This document shows, piece by piece, positions 7,617-16,505 of a stretch of DNA of 64,000 nt. Position 1 is the first letter of the stretch; every line of letters starts with the position of its first letter. A model generated the notes under the pieces. It worked only from the letters and a program-made list of their open reading frames with translations. It had not been told where the DNA came from and ran no database searches. The stretch lies in the NCBI GenBank assembly GCA_938002655.1, contig CALLAC010000003.1:62001-126000 (forward strand), written 5' to 3'. The DNA is from an uncultured Cytophagales bacterium (GTDB taxonomy: Bacteria; Bacteroidota; Bacteroidia; Cytophagales; Thermonemataceae). The translations under genes and the position numbers were made by a program.

Positions 7617-9986
7617 TTATCCTATCCAAGCTCCTAATACCGAAACATCATCGGTTTGCTCGTTTGAACCTTTCCATTTCATAAATTGCTCTCGCAAAAA
7701 TATTTCTTGCTCGTTGAATGGTAACTGAATAGCTTGTGTTAGGAATTCTTGAAAACGTTTTTTACCCATTTTCTTTTGCTTTTCGCCACCAAATTGGTCT
7801 TGATAGCCATCAGAAAAAAGGTATATCTTACAACTATGTTCGAATTTTAAAAGCTGACTTTCAAAAGACTTTTCTGTGTGCTCTCTACTTCCTCCTATGC
7901 TTTGCTTTGTAGGAAGAATTTCTTGCATTGGGTTTTCATCAATAATTATAAAAGCAGAACGATTTGCAGAAGCAAACTCGATATTTTTTTGTTTTTTATC
8001 TATTACGCAGAGGGCTATTTCCATTCCATCTTGCTGGGTTGTTTCACGCTCTTGATTGAGAGCTTTGTAGATATGATTATCAAGTTCACTCAAGATATCA
8101 GCAGGATGAGAAATATTTTGAGCTGTGATAGCATTTTCTAAAATAGAAATCCCTAAGCTACTCATAAAAGCTCCTGGTACGCCGTGCCCTGTACAATCGG
8201 CTAAGGCGAGAAAGGCTTTGCCATTATACTCGATAAAATAATAAAAATCGCCGCTTACAATATCTTTGGGGCTGTAAAATACCCAAAAATCTTTGAAGTA
8301 GCTAGTTATTCTTTTAATATTGGGCAATAGAGCAGTCTGAATATTTTTCGCATACCGAATACTTGCTAAAATTTCCTCTTTTTGATAAGCTAATAGTTTG
8401 TTTTGCTCATCGAGTAAATCTCTTTGCGTAAGTATTTCTTCCTTTTGTTGTTCAATTTCTTTGTTTTTCAGCTGAAGCATTTGAGCAAAACGTTTTCTGT
8501 TGAGATAAGCCCGTCCGAGTCCGAAGGCTAATAATGCAACAAGTACAGCAATAATACTTACACCTAAGATAAAATAACGTTGTTTTTCAAGAATTTGCTT
8601 TTTAAGCAAGGCTTCTTTTTGCAGAAGTTCTTTTTCTTTACGCTCTTTTTCAGCTTTCATACGGGCTTCTTCTCGCATGATTCTTTCTTTTTCCAAAGCA
8701 TTTTCTTTGATTTTATTCTCCATTACAAGCAGATTATTTTGTGAAATTAATAACTCATTTTCTTGTTTTTGTTGTTTCTGAAGCATTTGAGCTTCTATTG
8801 CTTGCAATTCTTTAATTTTATTTTCTTTTCGCAACAGAACATTTTCTATTTCTTTTTGTTTGTACTCATAAGAACTTTGCAGTTTGGCAATTTGCCTTGT
8901 AAGTTCTTCGTTCTGAATTTTAATGAGCTCTTCTTGATAACGCATTTCGTATTCAATAATATCTCTGACATTACTACCTTGTTGTATTTTTATTAAAATC
9001 ATATCATAATAGCCATTAGCTATTTCATTTCTAGCGCCAATTTTTTCGGCAGTTTCCAGTGCTTCTCTAACCAACTGTTCTGCTTTTGCATAATCTTTTT
9101 GCAACATATGACATCTTGCCAAATTTCGTTTAGCAATCGAGAGATTGTATTGGTCTTTTAGCATTTCAGCAAGCTGAATAGCATTATTCTGATATTTTAT
9201 TGCTAACTCAATCTCATCTGCACTTTTAGACTGTTTTAAGAAAATATTTCCCAAATTGATATAGTTCAGCATAAGTAAGCGTTTATTATCCATTTTTTCA
9301 CTTAAATGCAGGCTTTCTTTCAGGTATTCTTGGGCTTTCAGATATGCTTGCTCTTTGAAATGAATAATGCCTATGTTGTTAAGGTTTATGGCGATTTGTC
9401 TTTCATCGTTGATTTCACGGCTGATTTTAAGTGCTTTTTCGTAAAATTCTAATGCAAAAACATTATTATTCTGAAAGCGATAAATTTCACCGATATTGTT
9501 ATAGTTGGCACTTTCTATGCGTTTGTTGCCCAGTTTTTGAGCAATTTCAAGACTTTTTAGGTAACAACTTAGTGCCTTATCATAAACGCCCAAGTTTCGA
9601 TAAGTGTTGCCCAAGTTTAGATAGCTTCGCATTAGTTGGTCTTCATTTTTTTCTTTTTGGGCAAGTTCAATGGCTTTGAGATGGTTCTCTTCTGAAAGTT
9701 TGTAATTGCCTTCGTTCCGATAAGCTAAGCCTTCAAAATAGTAACTTTTGATAAGCCCATTAGTGTATTTCATTTTTTGTGAGTATTGGAGAGCTTGTTG
9801 AAAATATTCGTGAGCTTTTGCAAAGTTTTTATTATCGGCATGCAAATCGCCTGCTTTGATAAGCAGAAGCACCCAGTTTGTGTCTTTTTGAGCACTTTCT
9901 ACAATTTTACTTTCAACATCAGCCAAACTTTGTGCTTGAAGCGAAAAAATAACACTACTCCATACAAATAATCCAAACCATTTCAT
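7617..9986 (-). CDS. TPR sensor with SpoIIE-type PP2C serine phosphatase output
   Basis: 789 residues: signal peptide (1-18), about seven TPRs (residues 35-330) predicted to be periplasmic, a coiled coil (about 365-465), one membrane helix (YFILGVSIIAVLVALLAFGL), a second coiled coil, and a PP2C_SIG/SpoIIE phosphatase (about 560-789). The metal-binding blocks are DIVSGDFYYF, ALADCTGHGVPGAF, LFSDGYQDQ and QTDDVSVL. Such proteins dephosphorylate STAS-type anti-anti-sigma partners in other bacteria. No anti-sigma or STAS gene is nearby, so the target is unknown. The 5' leader holds a -7-like TACATTTG (10058-10065) and a 7-bp hairpin. Confidence 0.9.
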   Translation of the reverse strand: MKWFGLFVWSSVIFSLQAQSLADVESKIVESAQKDTNWVLLLIKAGDLHADNKNFAKAHEYFQQALQYSQKMKYTNGLIKSYYFEGLAYRNEGNYKLSEENHLKAIELAQKEKNEDQLMRSYLNLGNTYRNLGVYDKALSCYLKSLEIAQKLGNKRIESANYNNIGEIYRFQNNNVFALEFYEKALKISREINDERQIAINLNNIGIIHFKEQAYLKAQEYLKESLHLSEKMDNKRLLMLNYINLGNIFLKQSKSADEIELAIKYQNNAIQLAEMLKDQYNLSIAKRNLARCHMLQKDYAKAEQLVREALETAEKIGARNEIANGYYDMILIKIQQGSNVRDIIEYEMRYQEELIKIQNEELTRQIAKLQSSYEYKQKEIENVLLRKENKIKELQAIEAQMLQKQQKQENELLISQNNLLVMENKIKENALEKERIMREEARMKAEKERKEKELLQKEALLKKQILEKQRYFILGVSIIAVLVALLAFGLGRAYLNRKRFAQMLQLKNKEIEQQKEEILTQRDLLDEQNKLLAYQKEEILASIRYAKNIQTALLPNIKRITSYFKDFWVFYSPKDIVSGDFYYFIEYNGKAFLALADCTGHGVPGAFMSSLGISILENAITAQNISHPADILSELDNHIYKALNQERETTQQDGMEIALCVIDKKQKNIEFASANRSAFIIIDENPMQEILPTKQSIGGSREHTEKSFESQLLKFEHSCKIYLFSDGYQDQFGGEKQKKMGKKRFQEFLTQAIQLPFNEQEIFLREQFMKWKGSNEQTDDVSVLGAWIG

Positions 9987-10231
9987 ACTTTACTTTTTCA
10001 GGCTTTAAAGTGATAGGGGCTTAAATCTTTTTGTAGAGGTTGCTAAACCTCTTTCTGCAAATGTATGATATTTTTTTAATTTAAGCATTAGTAGCGTAAA
10101 TAATGAAGTTGAGTTACTTTCTCGAGCAATTTAAATAAAAAACTTAAAGTAATCGCAATACATCTACCATTTTTATACTAATGGCGTGGAATATAACAAA
10201 ATACGGTAGAATTTAAGATAATGTTTTGCGA

Positions 10232-10430
10232 TTATATATAATTGATAATGAACGATATAAATGCAATTTGTAGCATTGCTTCGGCTGATTTTACCGTTTT
10301 TTCTATTTCTCTGAACAATCTTCTGCGAAAACTGTAGAAAATCAAGGCACCTTCTACTTGCCACCTGTTTTTTCAGGTATAAATCTTTTGCAAAACATTT
10401 TTAATATCAATTTTGCCGAATTTGTCAGGA
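10232..10430 (-). mobile_element. Relic of an IS5-type transposase C-terminus
   Basis: One minus-strand frame reads FPDKFGKIDIKNVLQKIYT, a stop, then KNRWQVEGALIFYSFRRRL, REIEKTVKSAEAMLQIAFIS and FIINYI before a stop at 10232. This matches the end of IS5-family transposases, where RW-VERT-AWLN--RRL--DYE is followed by a helical tail. One internal TGA and the missing front two thirds show it is dead. Family assignment is by motif shape only and could be a related DDE family. Confidence 0.5.
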
Positions 10431-10445
10431 AAAGTACAAAAGGGT

Positions 10446-10705
10446 CAGTTAGGGTATCAAGGCAAGATATTAGCACAAGTAGCTCGAGCTGAAAGGGGTC
10501 ATTCATCATGCCAAGGGCTGTAGTTGTTGTAGTCGGAAGTGAGGAAAATCTAAAAATAGCCAAAGCAGAAATCTTTTGAAAACGGATAAAAGGCAGATAC
10601 TTGTTTTGCTTGCTTGTAAGGGGCGATGAATACTATCAGAAAACAAGGGCTTAGCCTATTCCAAACTTTACTCAATATCAGTCACACAACAAAAACGTAA
10701 TATTA
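10446..10705 (+). mobile_element. IS66-family TnpC relic, copy 1
   Basis: Nearly identical to parts of the relic at 14762-15300, and shorter. It keeps the zinc-finger segment (LAQVAxAxxxHHAKGCSCC in one frame) and the C-terminal MNTIRKQGLSLFQTL segment of IS66 TnpC, with frameshifts and stops. About 115 bases present in copy 2 (15084-15199) are absent. The missing piece is flanked by similar TTTGCTTGC / TTTGCTTAC sequences, suggesting deletion between short repeats. It lies just past the 3' end of the Sua5 gene. Confidence 0.7.
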
Positions 10706-10719
10706 ACTAAATAGGTAAG

Positions 10720-11673
10720 CTATCTTTTGGCACTGGCTCGGCGAAGGCGGTCGTTGATAGCTCTACCTAAATCTTTTTCAGGCAATAGCTCTGCCCAAAT
10801 TATCTTTACAGGCATTTTATCAAGTTTTCGTAGCATTGCAAACAGATTTTTTGCCGCTTCGGCAAAACTGCCTTGCTCTGAAAGTATTAGTTGATTGGCA
10901 AGGGGAATTTCAGATATAGTTTCTCTAAAAACCAAAGTACCTATTTCTTGGGGAGGGTATTTTTGCAAAATTTCTTGCAAATCTCCTAAAAATAGTTTTT
11001 TAGTTGGTGCGTAATGACTTTCTAAATTGCCCGGTGCTAAAGGATTGGAAGTAGAATATGTTTCTACTTTTACTTTTCCAATCAAATTTTCTATAGCTTC
11101 TACCGAAATTCCTCCTAAACGATAAATAATCACTTTTTCATCTGCAAATCCTACGATAGTTGATTCTACTCCTATGCTACAACTACCTCCGTTCAGAATA
11201 AGAGGAATTTTCTCGCCTAATTGTTCGGCTACGTGTTGGGCTGTGGTTGGGCTGATATACCCAAAAGGATTAGCACTCGGAGCTGCCAGCGGAAAATCTA
11301 ATCTTTGCAGCAATTGTAGTGTAAGAGGATGTTTGGGGATACGAACCCCCACCGTGGGCAAACCTGCTGTAACCAAATCAGGAATGATAGCTTGTTTGGG
11401 CAAGAGTAGGGTAAGTGAGCCTGGCCAAAATTTTTCGGCAAGCAATCGGGCTTTGGGAGGAAATGCAAGAACAAAGTTTTGGATTTTGGCTAAGCTATCG
11501 CTATGGACTATGAGAGGGTCGAAGCTGGGGCGATTTTTTACTGCAAAAATTTGGGCAACTGCCTCCTCACTCAACGCATTTCCCGCCAAGCCATATACCG
11601 TTTCGGTAGGAATAGCTACCAGTTTATTGTTTCTTAATAATTTTTCTGCTAAATCAAGGTCTGTACTTATCAT
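10720..11673 (-). CDS. L-threonylcarbamoyladenylate synthase (Sua5/YrdC/TsaC family)
   Basis: Makes threonylcarbamoyl-AMP from threonine, bicarbonate and ATP, for the t6A modification of ANN-decoding tRNAs. The YrdC domain spans about 1-205: VAIPTETVYGLAGNAL, KNRPSFDPLIVH, FWPGSLTLLL, VGVRIPKHP, PLAAPSANPFGYISPT and GVESTIVGF. The remaining 110 residues form the Sua5 extension, so this is the long form (317 aa) rather than the short TsaC form. The start overlaps the stop of the upstream membrane-protein gene by ATGA, so translation is probably coupled. Confidence 0.95.
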   Translation of the reverse strand: MISTDLDLAEKLLRNNKLVAIPTETVYGLAGNALSEEAVAQIFAVKNRPSFDPLIVHSDSLAKIQNFVLAFPPKARLLAEKFWPGSLTLLLPKQAIIPDLVTAGLPTVGVRIPKHPLTLQLLQRLDFPLAAPSANPFGYISPTTAQHVAEQLGEKIPLILNGGSCSIGVESTIVGFADEKVIIYRLGGISVEAIENLIGKVKVETYSTSNPLAPGNLESHYAPTKKLFLGDLQEILQKYPPQEIGTLVFRETISEIPLANQLILSEQGSFAEAAKNLFAMLRKLDKMPVKIIWAELLPEKDLGRAINDRLRRASAKR

Positions 11674-12152
11674 TGCTTTGCTCCAAAACGAATAGCTCCC
11701 AAAAAACGACTAATGATTGTGAAAAACAGTACTACCACTAATCCTGCTTCTGTGGGGATTGGTAAGGCGTTGGCTCCGGTGGCGTAAATATCTAGCCAAA
11801 AGCGAGTAAAACTATTATCAATGCTATCCAAAAGCCTTTTGCCAAAGTCGTCATCAAAGATATTGCCCAAATGTATGCCCCAATACACTAAAATAACCGC
11901 CCAAAATAACAAGTAAATAGGAAAAAGTTTATCCCACAATCTAGGTAATAAATTAGTTGGAATTACGACCATATGTTTTTTTCTAAAAAATATTATTCCG
12001 TACGAAAAAGTTGTGAAAGAAATAAGCATACAAACACCAAACCCCCAAAGATTTACTTCATAATAACCTAAAATCTTGTAAGATAACCACGTAGCAATAA
12101 AAAAGCTACCCAATAAAGAGGCAAGCAAATCGCCAATTATTTTGCTTTTCAT
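11670..12152 (-). CDS. Small integral membrane protein, function unknown
   Basis: 160 residues with four probable membrane helices (about 8-28, 36-56, 75-95 and 130-152) and a polar, acidic loop (HLGNIFDDDFGKRLLDSID) between the third and fourth. No motif of known function is recognised. It is translationally coupled to the Sua5 gene by an ATGA overlap. That arrangement implies co-expression but not a shared pathway. Confidence 0.7.
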   Translation of the reverse strand: MKSKIIGDLLASLLGSFFIATWLSYKILGYYEVNLWGFGVCMLISFTTFSYGIIFFRKKHMVVIPTNLLPRLWDKLFPIYLLFWAVILVYWGIHLGNIFDDDFGKRLLDSIDNSFTRFWLDIYATGANALPIPTEAGLVVVLFFTIISRFLGAIRFGAKQ

Positions 12153-12249
12153 AGCTTAAAGTATTTACACAAAAGAAAAAAATATTTTTTTGAAACTTTT
12201 CTAATTTTCTTACGTACTTATTACAAAAAATAAATCTAAATTGTTGTTT

Positions 12250-12666
12250 ATGCCTTGGTTCAACTTCTTTAAACGTAACAAAGAAGCAAAATCTGTTGCT
12301 ACTAAAAACCACTTGGATAATGTTATCCAGCTGTCGAAAATTGATGTTCATTATGAAAAAGTCGAAAAAGATTATCTTCTTGAAATGGCTCAAAGTTACA
12401 ATATTCTTGTAAGAAATGTTGAGAAAGTAAGAAAATATTCGCATAAAGTTTCAACGACAGAGTCTAAAAATAAAGAAATGGTTTACCGCCAACTTTATGA
12501 ACTTGTAGGAATGATGCTCGCCGATGGTGTAGTGTATAACAACGAAATAGAGCTCTGTGCTCGCTTTGCCGAAGAAATGGGGGTGGCACAAAGTAATGGA
12601 ATGGTTTTTATCTCTAACCTTTCCAAAGAAATTAAAAAAAGGAACTTCTCCCTAAGACATTGCTAA
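12250..12666 (+). CDS. TerB-like domain protein
   Basis: 138 residues from the ATG at 12250; an upstream in-frame TTG at 12241 is less likely. The N-terminus is basic (MPWFNFFKRNKEAK). The second half (about 70-125) resembles the all-helical TerB/DjlA-N fold, with an acidic motif (MLADGVVYNNEIELCARFAEEMG) of the kind that binds metal in that family. No tellurite-resistance neighbours. It converges with the next small gene and overlaps it by 4 bases. Confidence 0.65.
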   Translation: MPWFNFFKRNKEAKSVATKNHLDNVIQLSKIDVHYEKVEKDYLLEMAQSYNILVRNVEKVRKYSHKVSTTESKNKEMVYRQLYELVGMMLADGVVYNNEIELCARFAEEMGVAQSNGMVFISNLSKEIKKRNFSLRHC

Positions 12667-12869
12667 ACTTTCGAATTAAAACTTTTTAGCATATATTTCC
12701 TTCTTATCTTGTTGAGCAAAAATTTTTTTTGCATTTCAAAACTATTGGGGTGTAGTTTTGCAAAGTCTGCCTGTAATTTTTCCCAAAGTTCGGGTTCTGC
12801 TTGGGCGAGTTTTTGCCAATCAATATTTTTCTTTTCGAAATAGCTTTCTAAACTAATGCCTCCTTCCAT
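12663..12869 (-). CDS. Small conserved-looking protein, function unknown
   Basis: 68 residues from the ATG at 12869 (MEGGISLESYFEKKNIDWQ). The frame is open up to 12914, but the extra residues look non-coding and lie close to the rpsO stop. It is rich in Lys, Glu and Leu, soluble, and probably helical, with a Trp-rich first half and a basic end (LNKIRRKYML). It lies downstream of rpsO in the same direction and may share its transcript. I recognise no domain. Confidence 0.6.
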   Translation of the reverse strand: MEGGISLESYFEKKNIDWQKLAQAEPELWEKLQADFAKLHPNSFEMQKKFLLNKIRRKYMLKSFNSKV

Positions 12870-12935
12870 GGTTCTACAAATAAAAAATGCCAAAACTTTT
12901 ACAAGTAATGGCATTGAATAGTGTTTTCGAGCAAA

Positions 12936-13211
12936 TTATTTTCTCAAATTTAGTTCTTTCAAAATAGCTCTATAACGCTCTAAATCTTTCTTTTGAAGAT
13001 AATTGAGCAGACTTTTACGTTTACCTACCAACTTCAAAAGACCCAAACGTGTAGAATGGTCTTTTTTGTGCGTTTTCAAATGCTCGGTAAGGTGGTTAAT
13101 TCTTTCGGTAAAAAGAGCTATTTGGGATTCAGGAGAGCCTGAATCATTTTTACTTTTAGAAGGACTATATTTGGCAAAAATTTCTTGCTTTTTTTCACTT
13201 GTCAAATACAT
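12936..13211 (-). CDS. rpsO: 30S ribosomal protein S15
   Basis: 91 residues, slightly longer than the usual 89, with the family signature running from [22 protein letters not shown] through [19 protein letters not shown] to [10 protein letters not shown]15 binds 16S rRNA in the central domain and nucleates the platform. It has its own promoter at 13248-13279. The usual neighbour pnp is not beside it. Confidence 0.98.
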   Translation of the reverse strand: MYLTSEKKQEIFAKYSPSKSKNDSGSPESQIALFTERINHLTEHLKTHKKDHSTRLGLLKLVGKRKSLLNYLQKKDLERYRAILKELNLRK

Positions 13212-13247
13212 AATTCATGTGCTTTTATTCCATAAAAGTTACGAGTG

Positions 13248-13279
13248 CAAAGCTAAAAATAAAAAATCAATCAGCCAAA
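13248..13279 (-). promoter_or_regulatory. Promoter of rpsO
   Basis: On the minus strand TTTG (13276-13279) is followed after exactly 20 bases by TAGCTTTG (13248-13255), a full match to the Bacteroidota TTTG-N20-TAnnTTTG consensus, 37 bases before the rpsO ATG. Confidence 0.75.
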
Positions 13280-13360
13280 ATTTTTTAGAAAAAATTAAAA
13301 ATTCAGTTCAAACTTTTAGAAAACTTTCTTGTTTTTGAAACTAGAAAAAATTTGCTTTTT

Positions 13361-14674
13361 ATGAAACCTGCCATAAGTATTTTTTGGTTCCGCAGAGATT
13401 TGCGTTTGTATGACAATGCAGGGCTTTACCATGCTTTACGTGGAGCCTATCCCGTAGTACCGATTTTTATTTTTGATAGAAAGATTTTAGACGAATTGGA
13501 AGATAAAAACGACCGCCGAGTTACATTTATTTACCAAGCTATTACAGACATTCAAAAACAGCTTTTGTGTTTGGAAAGCAGTTTGGAGGTTTTTTACGGC
13601 TTTCCAATAGAAGTCTTCAAAGAACTAACGGAAAAATACGAAATAAAAGCAGTTTTTACAAATCACGATTACGAGCCTTATGCACATACACGCGACTGCC
13701 AAGTAGCTGACTTTTTGAAAAGTAAAGGGATTTCTTTTTTCACTTTCAAAGACCAATGTATTTTTGAAAAAAAAGAAATTTTAAGTAACACAGGCTCGCC
13801 TTATTCAGTTTTTACGCCTTACAGCAAAAAATGGCTTGCACAGCTCACTGCCAAGCATCTGGAAAGCTATCCCACTGAAAGTTACTGGGGGAATTTTTAC
13901 AAACAAACAGCTCAAAGAATTATCAGCCTTGCAGAAATGGGTTTTTCAAAGGCTAACCAAGATTTTCCGAACAAAGCTATAAGAGAAGAAATCTTGAAAA
14001 ACTATACTGAAAAACGCAATTTCCCTGCGGTAGAAGGAACTTCACGTTTGGGAGTGCATTTGCGTTTTGGAACGATTAGTATTCGTGAACTTGGCAGAGT
14101 GGCACAAAAGCTAAATCAGACTTTTCTGAACGAACTGATTTGGCGAGATTTCTATATGATGATTCTTTGGAATTTTCCCCATGTAGTTTCGCAAGCATTC
14201 AAAAAGGAGTACGACCAAATCCAGTGGAGAAACAATACAGAAGAGTTTACTCTTTGGTGCGAAGGTAAAACAGGGTATCCTATTGTAGATGCAGGTATGC
14301 GAGAACTGAATGCTACCGGCTATATGCATAACCGAGTGCGTATGATTGTAGCAAGTTTCCTGACCAAGCACTTGCTCATTGATTGGCGTTGGGGGGAAGC
14401 CTATTTTGCAAAAAAACTCCTAGATTTTGACCTTGCCGCCAATAATGGTGGCTGGCAATGGGCTAGTGGTAGTGGTTGCGATGCCGCCCCATATTTTAGA
14501 ATTTTTAACCCCACCGAACAAACTAAAAAGTTTGACCCCCAACTCCAATACATCAAGAAATGGGTTCCTGAATTTGCAGATTTTTCTTATCCCAAACCCA
14601 TCGTAGAGCATACCTTTGCCAGAAACAGAGCATTAGAAACCTATAAAAAGGCTTTAGGGAAAAAAATTAAATAG
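13361..14674 (+). CDS. DNA photolyase / cryptochrome family flavoprotein
   Basis: 437 residues from the ATG at 13361; an in-frame TTG nine bases earlier is ignored. The N-terminal photolyase alpha/beta domain opens SIFWFRRDLRLYDNAGL. The FAD-binding helical domain contains TSRLGVHLRFGTISIREL, FLNELIWRDFYMMIL, YPIVDAGMRELNATGYMHNR, LLIDWRWGE and the terminal NNGGWQWASG block. These fit a class I CPD photolyase, which repairs UV dimers with blue light. Cryptochrome-DASH or 6-4 photolyase cannot be fully excluded from motifs. It stands alone, followed by the IS66 relic. Confidence 0.93.
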   Translation: MKPAISIFWFRRDLRLYDNAGLYHALRGAYPVVPIFIFDRKILDELEDKNDRRVTFIYQAITDIQKQLLCLESSLEVFYGFPIEVFKELTEKYEIKAVFTNHDYEPYAHTRDCQVADFLKSKGISFFTFKDQCIFEKKEILSNTGSPYSVFTPYSKKWLAQLTAKHLESYPTESYWGNFYKQTAQRIISLAEMGFSKANQDFPNKAIREEILKNYTEKRNFPAVEGTSRLGVHLRFGTISIRELGRVAQKLNQTFLNELIWRDFYMMILWNFPHVVSQAFKKEYDQIQWRNNTEEFTLWCEGKTGYPIVDAGMRELNATGYMHNRVRMIVASFLTKHLLIDWRWGEAYFAKKLLDFDLAANNGGWQWASGSGCDAAPYFRIFNPTEQTKKFDPQLQYIKKWVPEFADFSYPKPIVEHTFARNRALETYKKALGKKIK

Positions 14675-15314
14675 TCGTTCAAAATATCTCCGTCAATTTT
14701 TAAGCTAATGGTAACTATCTATGTGTCTGCGAAATTAGGAAAAAGCTTTTATTTTTCGGACATGAAACTACTTGGCTTGGTAGAGGAATTATAGCGAATG
14801 CCTTTGGAAGTTCTAGCCAAGTTATCGGCTTAGGAAGAGGAGATAAATAGAAAGAAGATAGTATCAGCTTTTTCGAAGTCATTTGATGAAATTCAAGAGA
14901 GCAGTTAGGGCATTAAGGCAAGATATTAGCACAAGTAGCTCAAGCCGACAAAGAGGCTATTCATCATGCCAAGGGCTGTAGTTGTTGTAGTCGGAAGTGA
15001 GGAAAACCCAAAAATAGCCAAAGCAGAAATCTTTTAAACCTTTTGAAAACGGATGAAAGGCAGGTGCTTATTTTGCTTGCATCAAAGAAGTTTCTTTTAC
15101 CCACAATGTCGCTGAACAAGCTGTCGGGGGATAAAAATCAAGTAAAAGGTGGCTATGTGTTTTCAGGAACCTACAAGGGGCGTTTATCTTTGTTTGCTTA
15201 CAAGGGGTGATGAATACTATCAGAAAACAAGGGCTTAACCTATTCGAAACTTTACCCAATATCAATCATAACAAAAACATAATTTGAGATACACCTAAAT
15301 AGTTAGAAGATAGC
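14675..15314. other. Gene-poor gap holding the longer IS66 relic
   Basis: No intact gene. About 85 bases of unassigned AT-rich sequence follow the photolyase stop. The rest is the IS66 TnpC relic described at 14762-15300, ending close to the ftsW stop. Confidence 0.65.
14762..15300 (+). mobile_element. IS66-family TnpC relic, copy 2 (longer)
   Basis: Reading across frames gives the IS66 TnpC parts in the right order. A start-like MKLLGLVEEL, a TAG, then RMPLEVLAKLSA and a TAG, EEEINRKK come first. The zinc-finger part LAQVAQADKEAIHHAKG followed by CSCC (14911-14985) is next. Then NLLKTDERQVLILLASK, FTHNVAEQAV (about 15093-15125; family motif PFTNNxAEQ) and FRNLQGAFIFV to MNTIRKQGLNLFETLPNI (to about 15261). 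The roughly 250-residue DDE core between the zinc finger and the FTHN block is missing. Several stops look like CAG or CAA turned into TAG or TAA. Dead element. Confidence 0.75.
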
Positions 15315-16478
15315 TTACTCTTGAATATCGCCTCGGCTTACGCTCAAAATAATGCCAATGGTTGCTCCTGTGAAAAGCAAGGAAGTTCCCCCCATACTCA
15401 ACAGCGGGAGGGGCAAGCCTGTAACAGGCACAAGCCCTAACGTTACGCATACGTGTACAAGTGCTTGCATTACAAGGCTGAAGGCAAGTCCTGTAGCCAG
15501 CAAACCGCCAAAAGCTCGATTACTTCGCGACATAATAATCATTGCTCGATACAGCAAAGCCATATACAAAAATATCACAATAACCCCTCCGACAAACCCA
15601 TACTCTTCTACTAATATTGCAAAAATAAAATCTGAATAGGCTTGTGAAAGAAATTCTTGTTGTGTGCTTCTACCAGGACCTTTTCCCCAAAATCCTCCTG
15701 TACCAATAGCTATGAATGATTGCTCGATTTGTGTATTTTGAGTTTTTTCGGGATTTTCAATCAATTCGTAATAAGATTTTACTCGCGATTTGAAAGTTTC
15801 CCAACGCGAACCCGAAACCAGAGCGATACTTATCACCAACAGACCTACTATGGCAATCGTTACAAAATAACGCATAGGAACTCTACCGATAAACATCACC
15901 AGCAAAGAAGTAACAAAAATCACAAAAGAAGTAGAAAAGTTATTCACTGCAATAAGCCCACAAATAACTCCTACCCAAGTAATCATAGGGACGAGCGATT
16001 CTTGGAGATGCTCAATATTTTGTTGCCTGCGAGAAAGCATGGCGGCAAGATGAGCTATCAGAGCCAACTTTGCCAAGTCAAAAGGTCGAAAAGAGATATT
16101 TAAGCCAGGAACAATAAGGCTTCGAGTAGCCTCATTGAGCTCTACCCCAAAAAACATTGTAATGATGAGTAAAGGAACAGAAATTTGCAATGCCAATCGT
16201 GAAAGCTTTGCATAAAAACGATAGTCTATCAGATGAGCCAACCACATTACCACCAAAGAAAGTAACAAAAACAAAGAATGTTTTTTGAGATAATGCACTG
16301 TATCGCCACTATTTTCGCGATAAGCCAAACTCTGTGTAGCACTATACACCAAAAGCACACTGATGATAGAAAAAGCCAAAACAATGTACCAAATAATAGG
16401 GTCGCCTTTGAAAATGCTATTTTCTTTTTTCAAAGGAGGTGTTTCGTTCAGGTAAGTATTATTGTTGAGTAGTGGCAT
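15315..16478 (-). CDS. ftsW: FtsW/RodA-family (SEDS) peptidoglycan polymerase, FtsW-like
   Basis: 387 residues, about ten membrane helices. SEDS proteins polymerise lipid II into glycan strands with a class B PBP; FtsW acts at the division septum. Visible blocks are RPFDLAKLALIAHLA, GKGPGRSTQQEFLSQAYSDF, ILVEEYGFVGG and GLVPVTGLPLPLLSMGG. The PGRS..QEFLSQAYSDFIF stretch favours FtsW over RodA. It is unusual in lying outside a mur/fts cluster. It follows pdxJ after 27 bases and may be co-transcribed with it. FtsW versus RodA is judged from motifs only. Confidence 0.85.
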   Translation of the reverse strand: MPLLNNNTYLNETPPLKKENSIFKGDPIIWYIVLAFSIISVLLVYSATQSLAYRENSGDTVHYLKKHSLFLLLSLVVMWLAHLIDYRFYAKLSRLALQISVPLLIITMFFGVELNEATRSLIVPGLNISFRPFDLAKLALIAHLAAMLSRRQQNIEHLQESLVPMITWVGVICGLIAVNNFSTSFVIFVTSLLVMFIGRVPMRYFVTIAIVGLLVISIALVSGSRWETFKSRVKSYYELIENPEKTQNTQIEQSFIAIGTGGFWGKGPGRSTQQEFLSQAYSDFIFAILVEEYGFVGGVIVIFLYMALLYRAMIIMSRSNRAFGGLLATGLAFSLVMQALVHVCVTLGLVPVTGLPLPLLSMGGTSLLFTGATIGIILSVSRGDIQE

Positions 16479-16505
16479 AGCTGATACAAGTTATTTATTA
16501 TGAAG

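Larger units (their letters stand above)
9987..10719. other. Gene-poor gap holding two transposase relics
   Basis: No intact gene fits here. The first 90 bases are the leader of the upstream minus-strand TPR/SpoIIE gene, including a hairpin (10035-10041 with 10046-10052). The rest carries an IS5-like relic on the minus strand (10232-10430) next to an IS66 relic on the plus strand (10446-10705), described separately. Confidence 0.7.

Noticed and set aside
10173-10364. 63-codon minus-strand open frame
   Set aside because: It overlaps the IS5-like relic in another frame; the coding signal is in that frame, not this one.
10354-10563. 69-codon minus-strand open frame
   Set aside because: Runs antisense through the IS66 relic; no start context or family.
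12663-12914. Longer start for the small protein downstream of rpsO
   Set aside because: The first 15 residues look non-coding and the ATG at 12869 gives a compact, plausible protein.
14762-14850. Reassigned TAG codon (several in-frame TAGs at Gln positions in relics)
   Set aside because: TAG is also used as a normal stop (for example at 12663-12665), and these are decayed elements where CAG-to-TAG transitions are expected.
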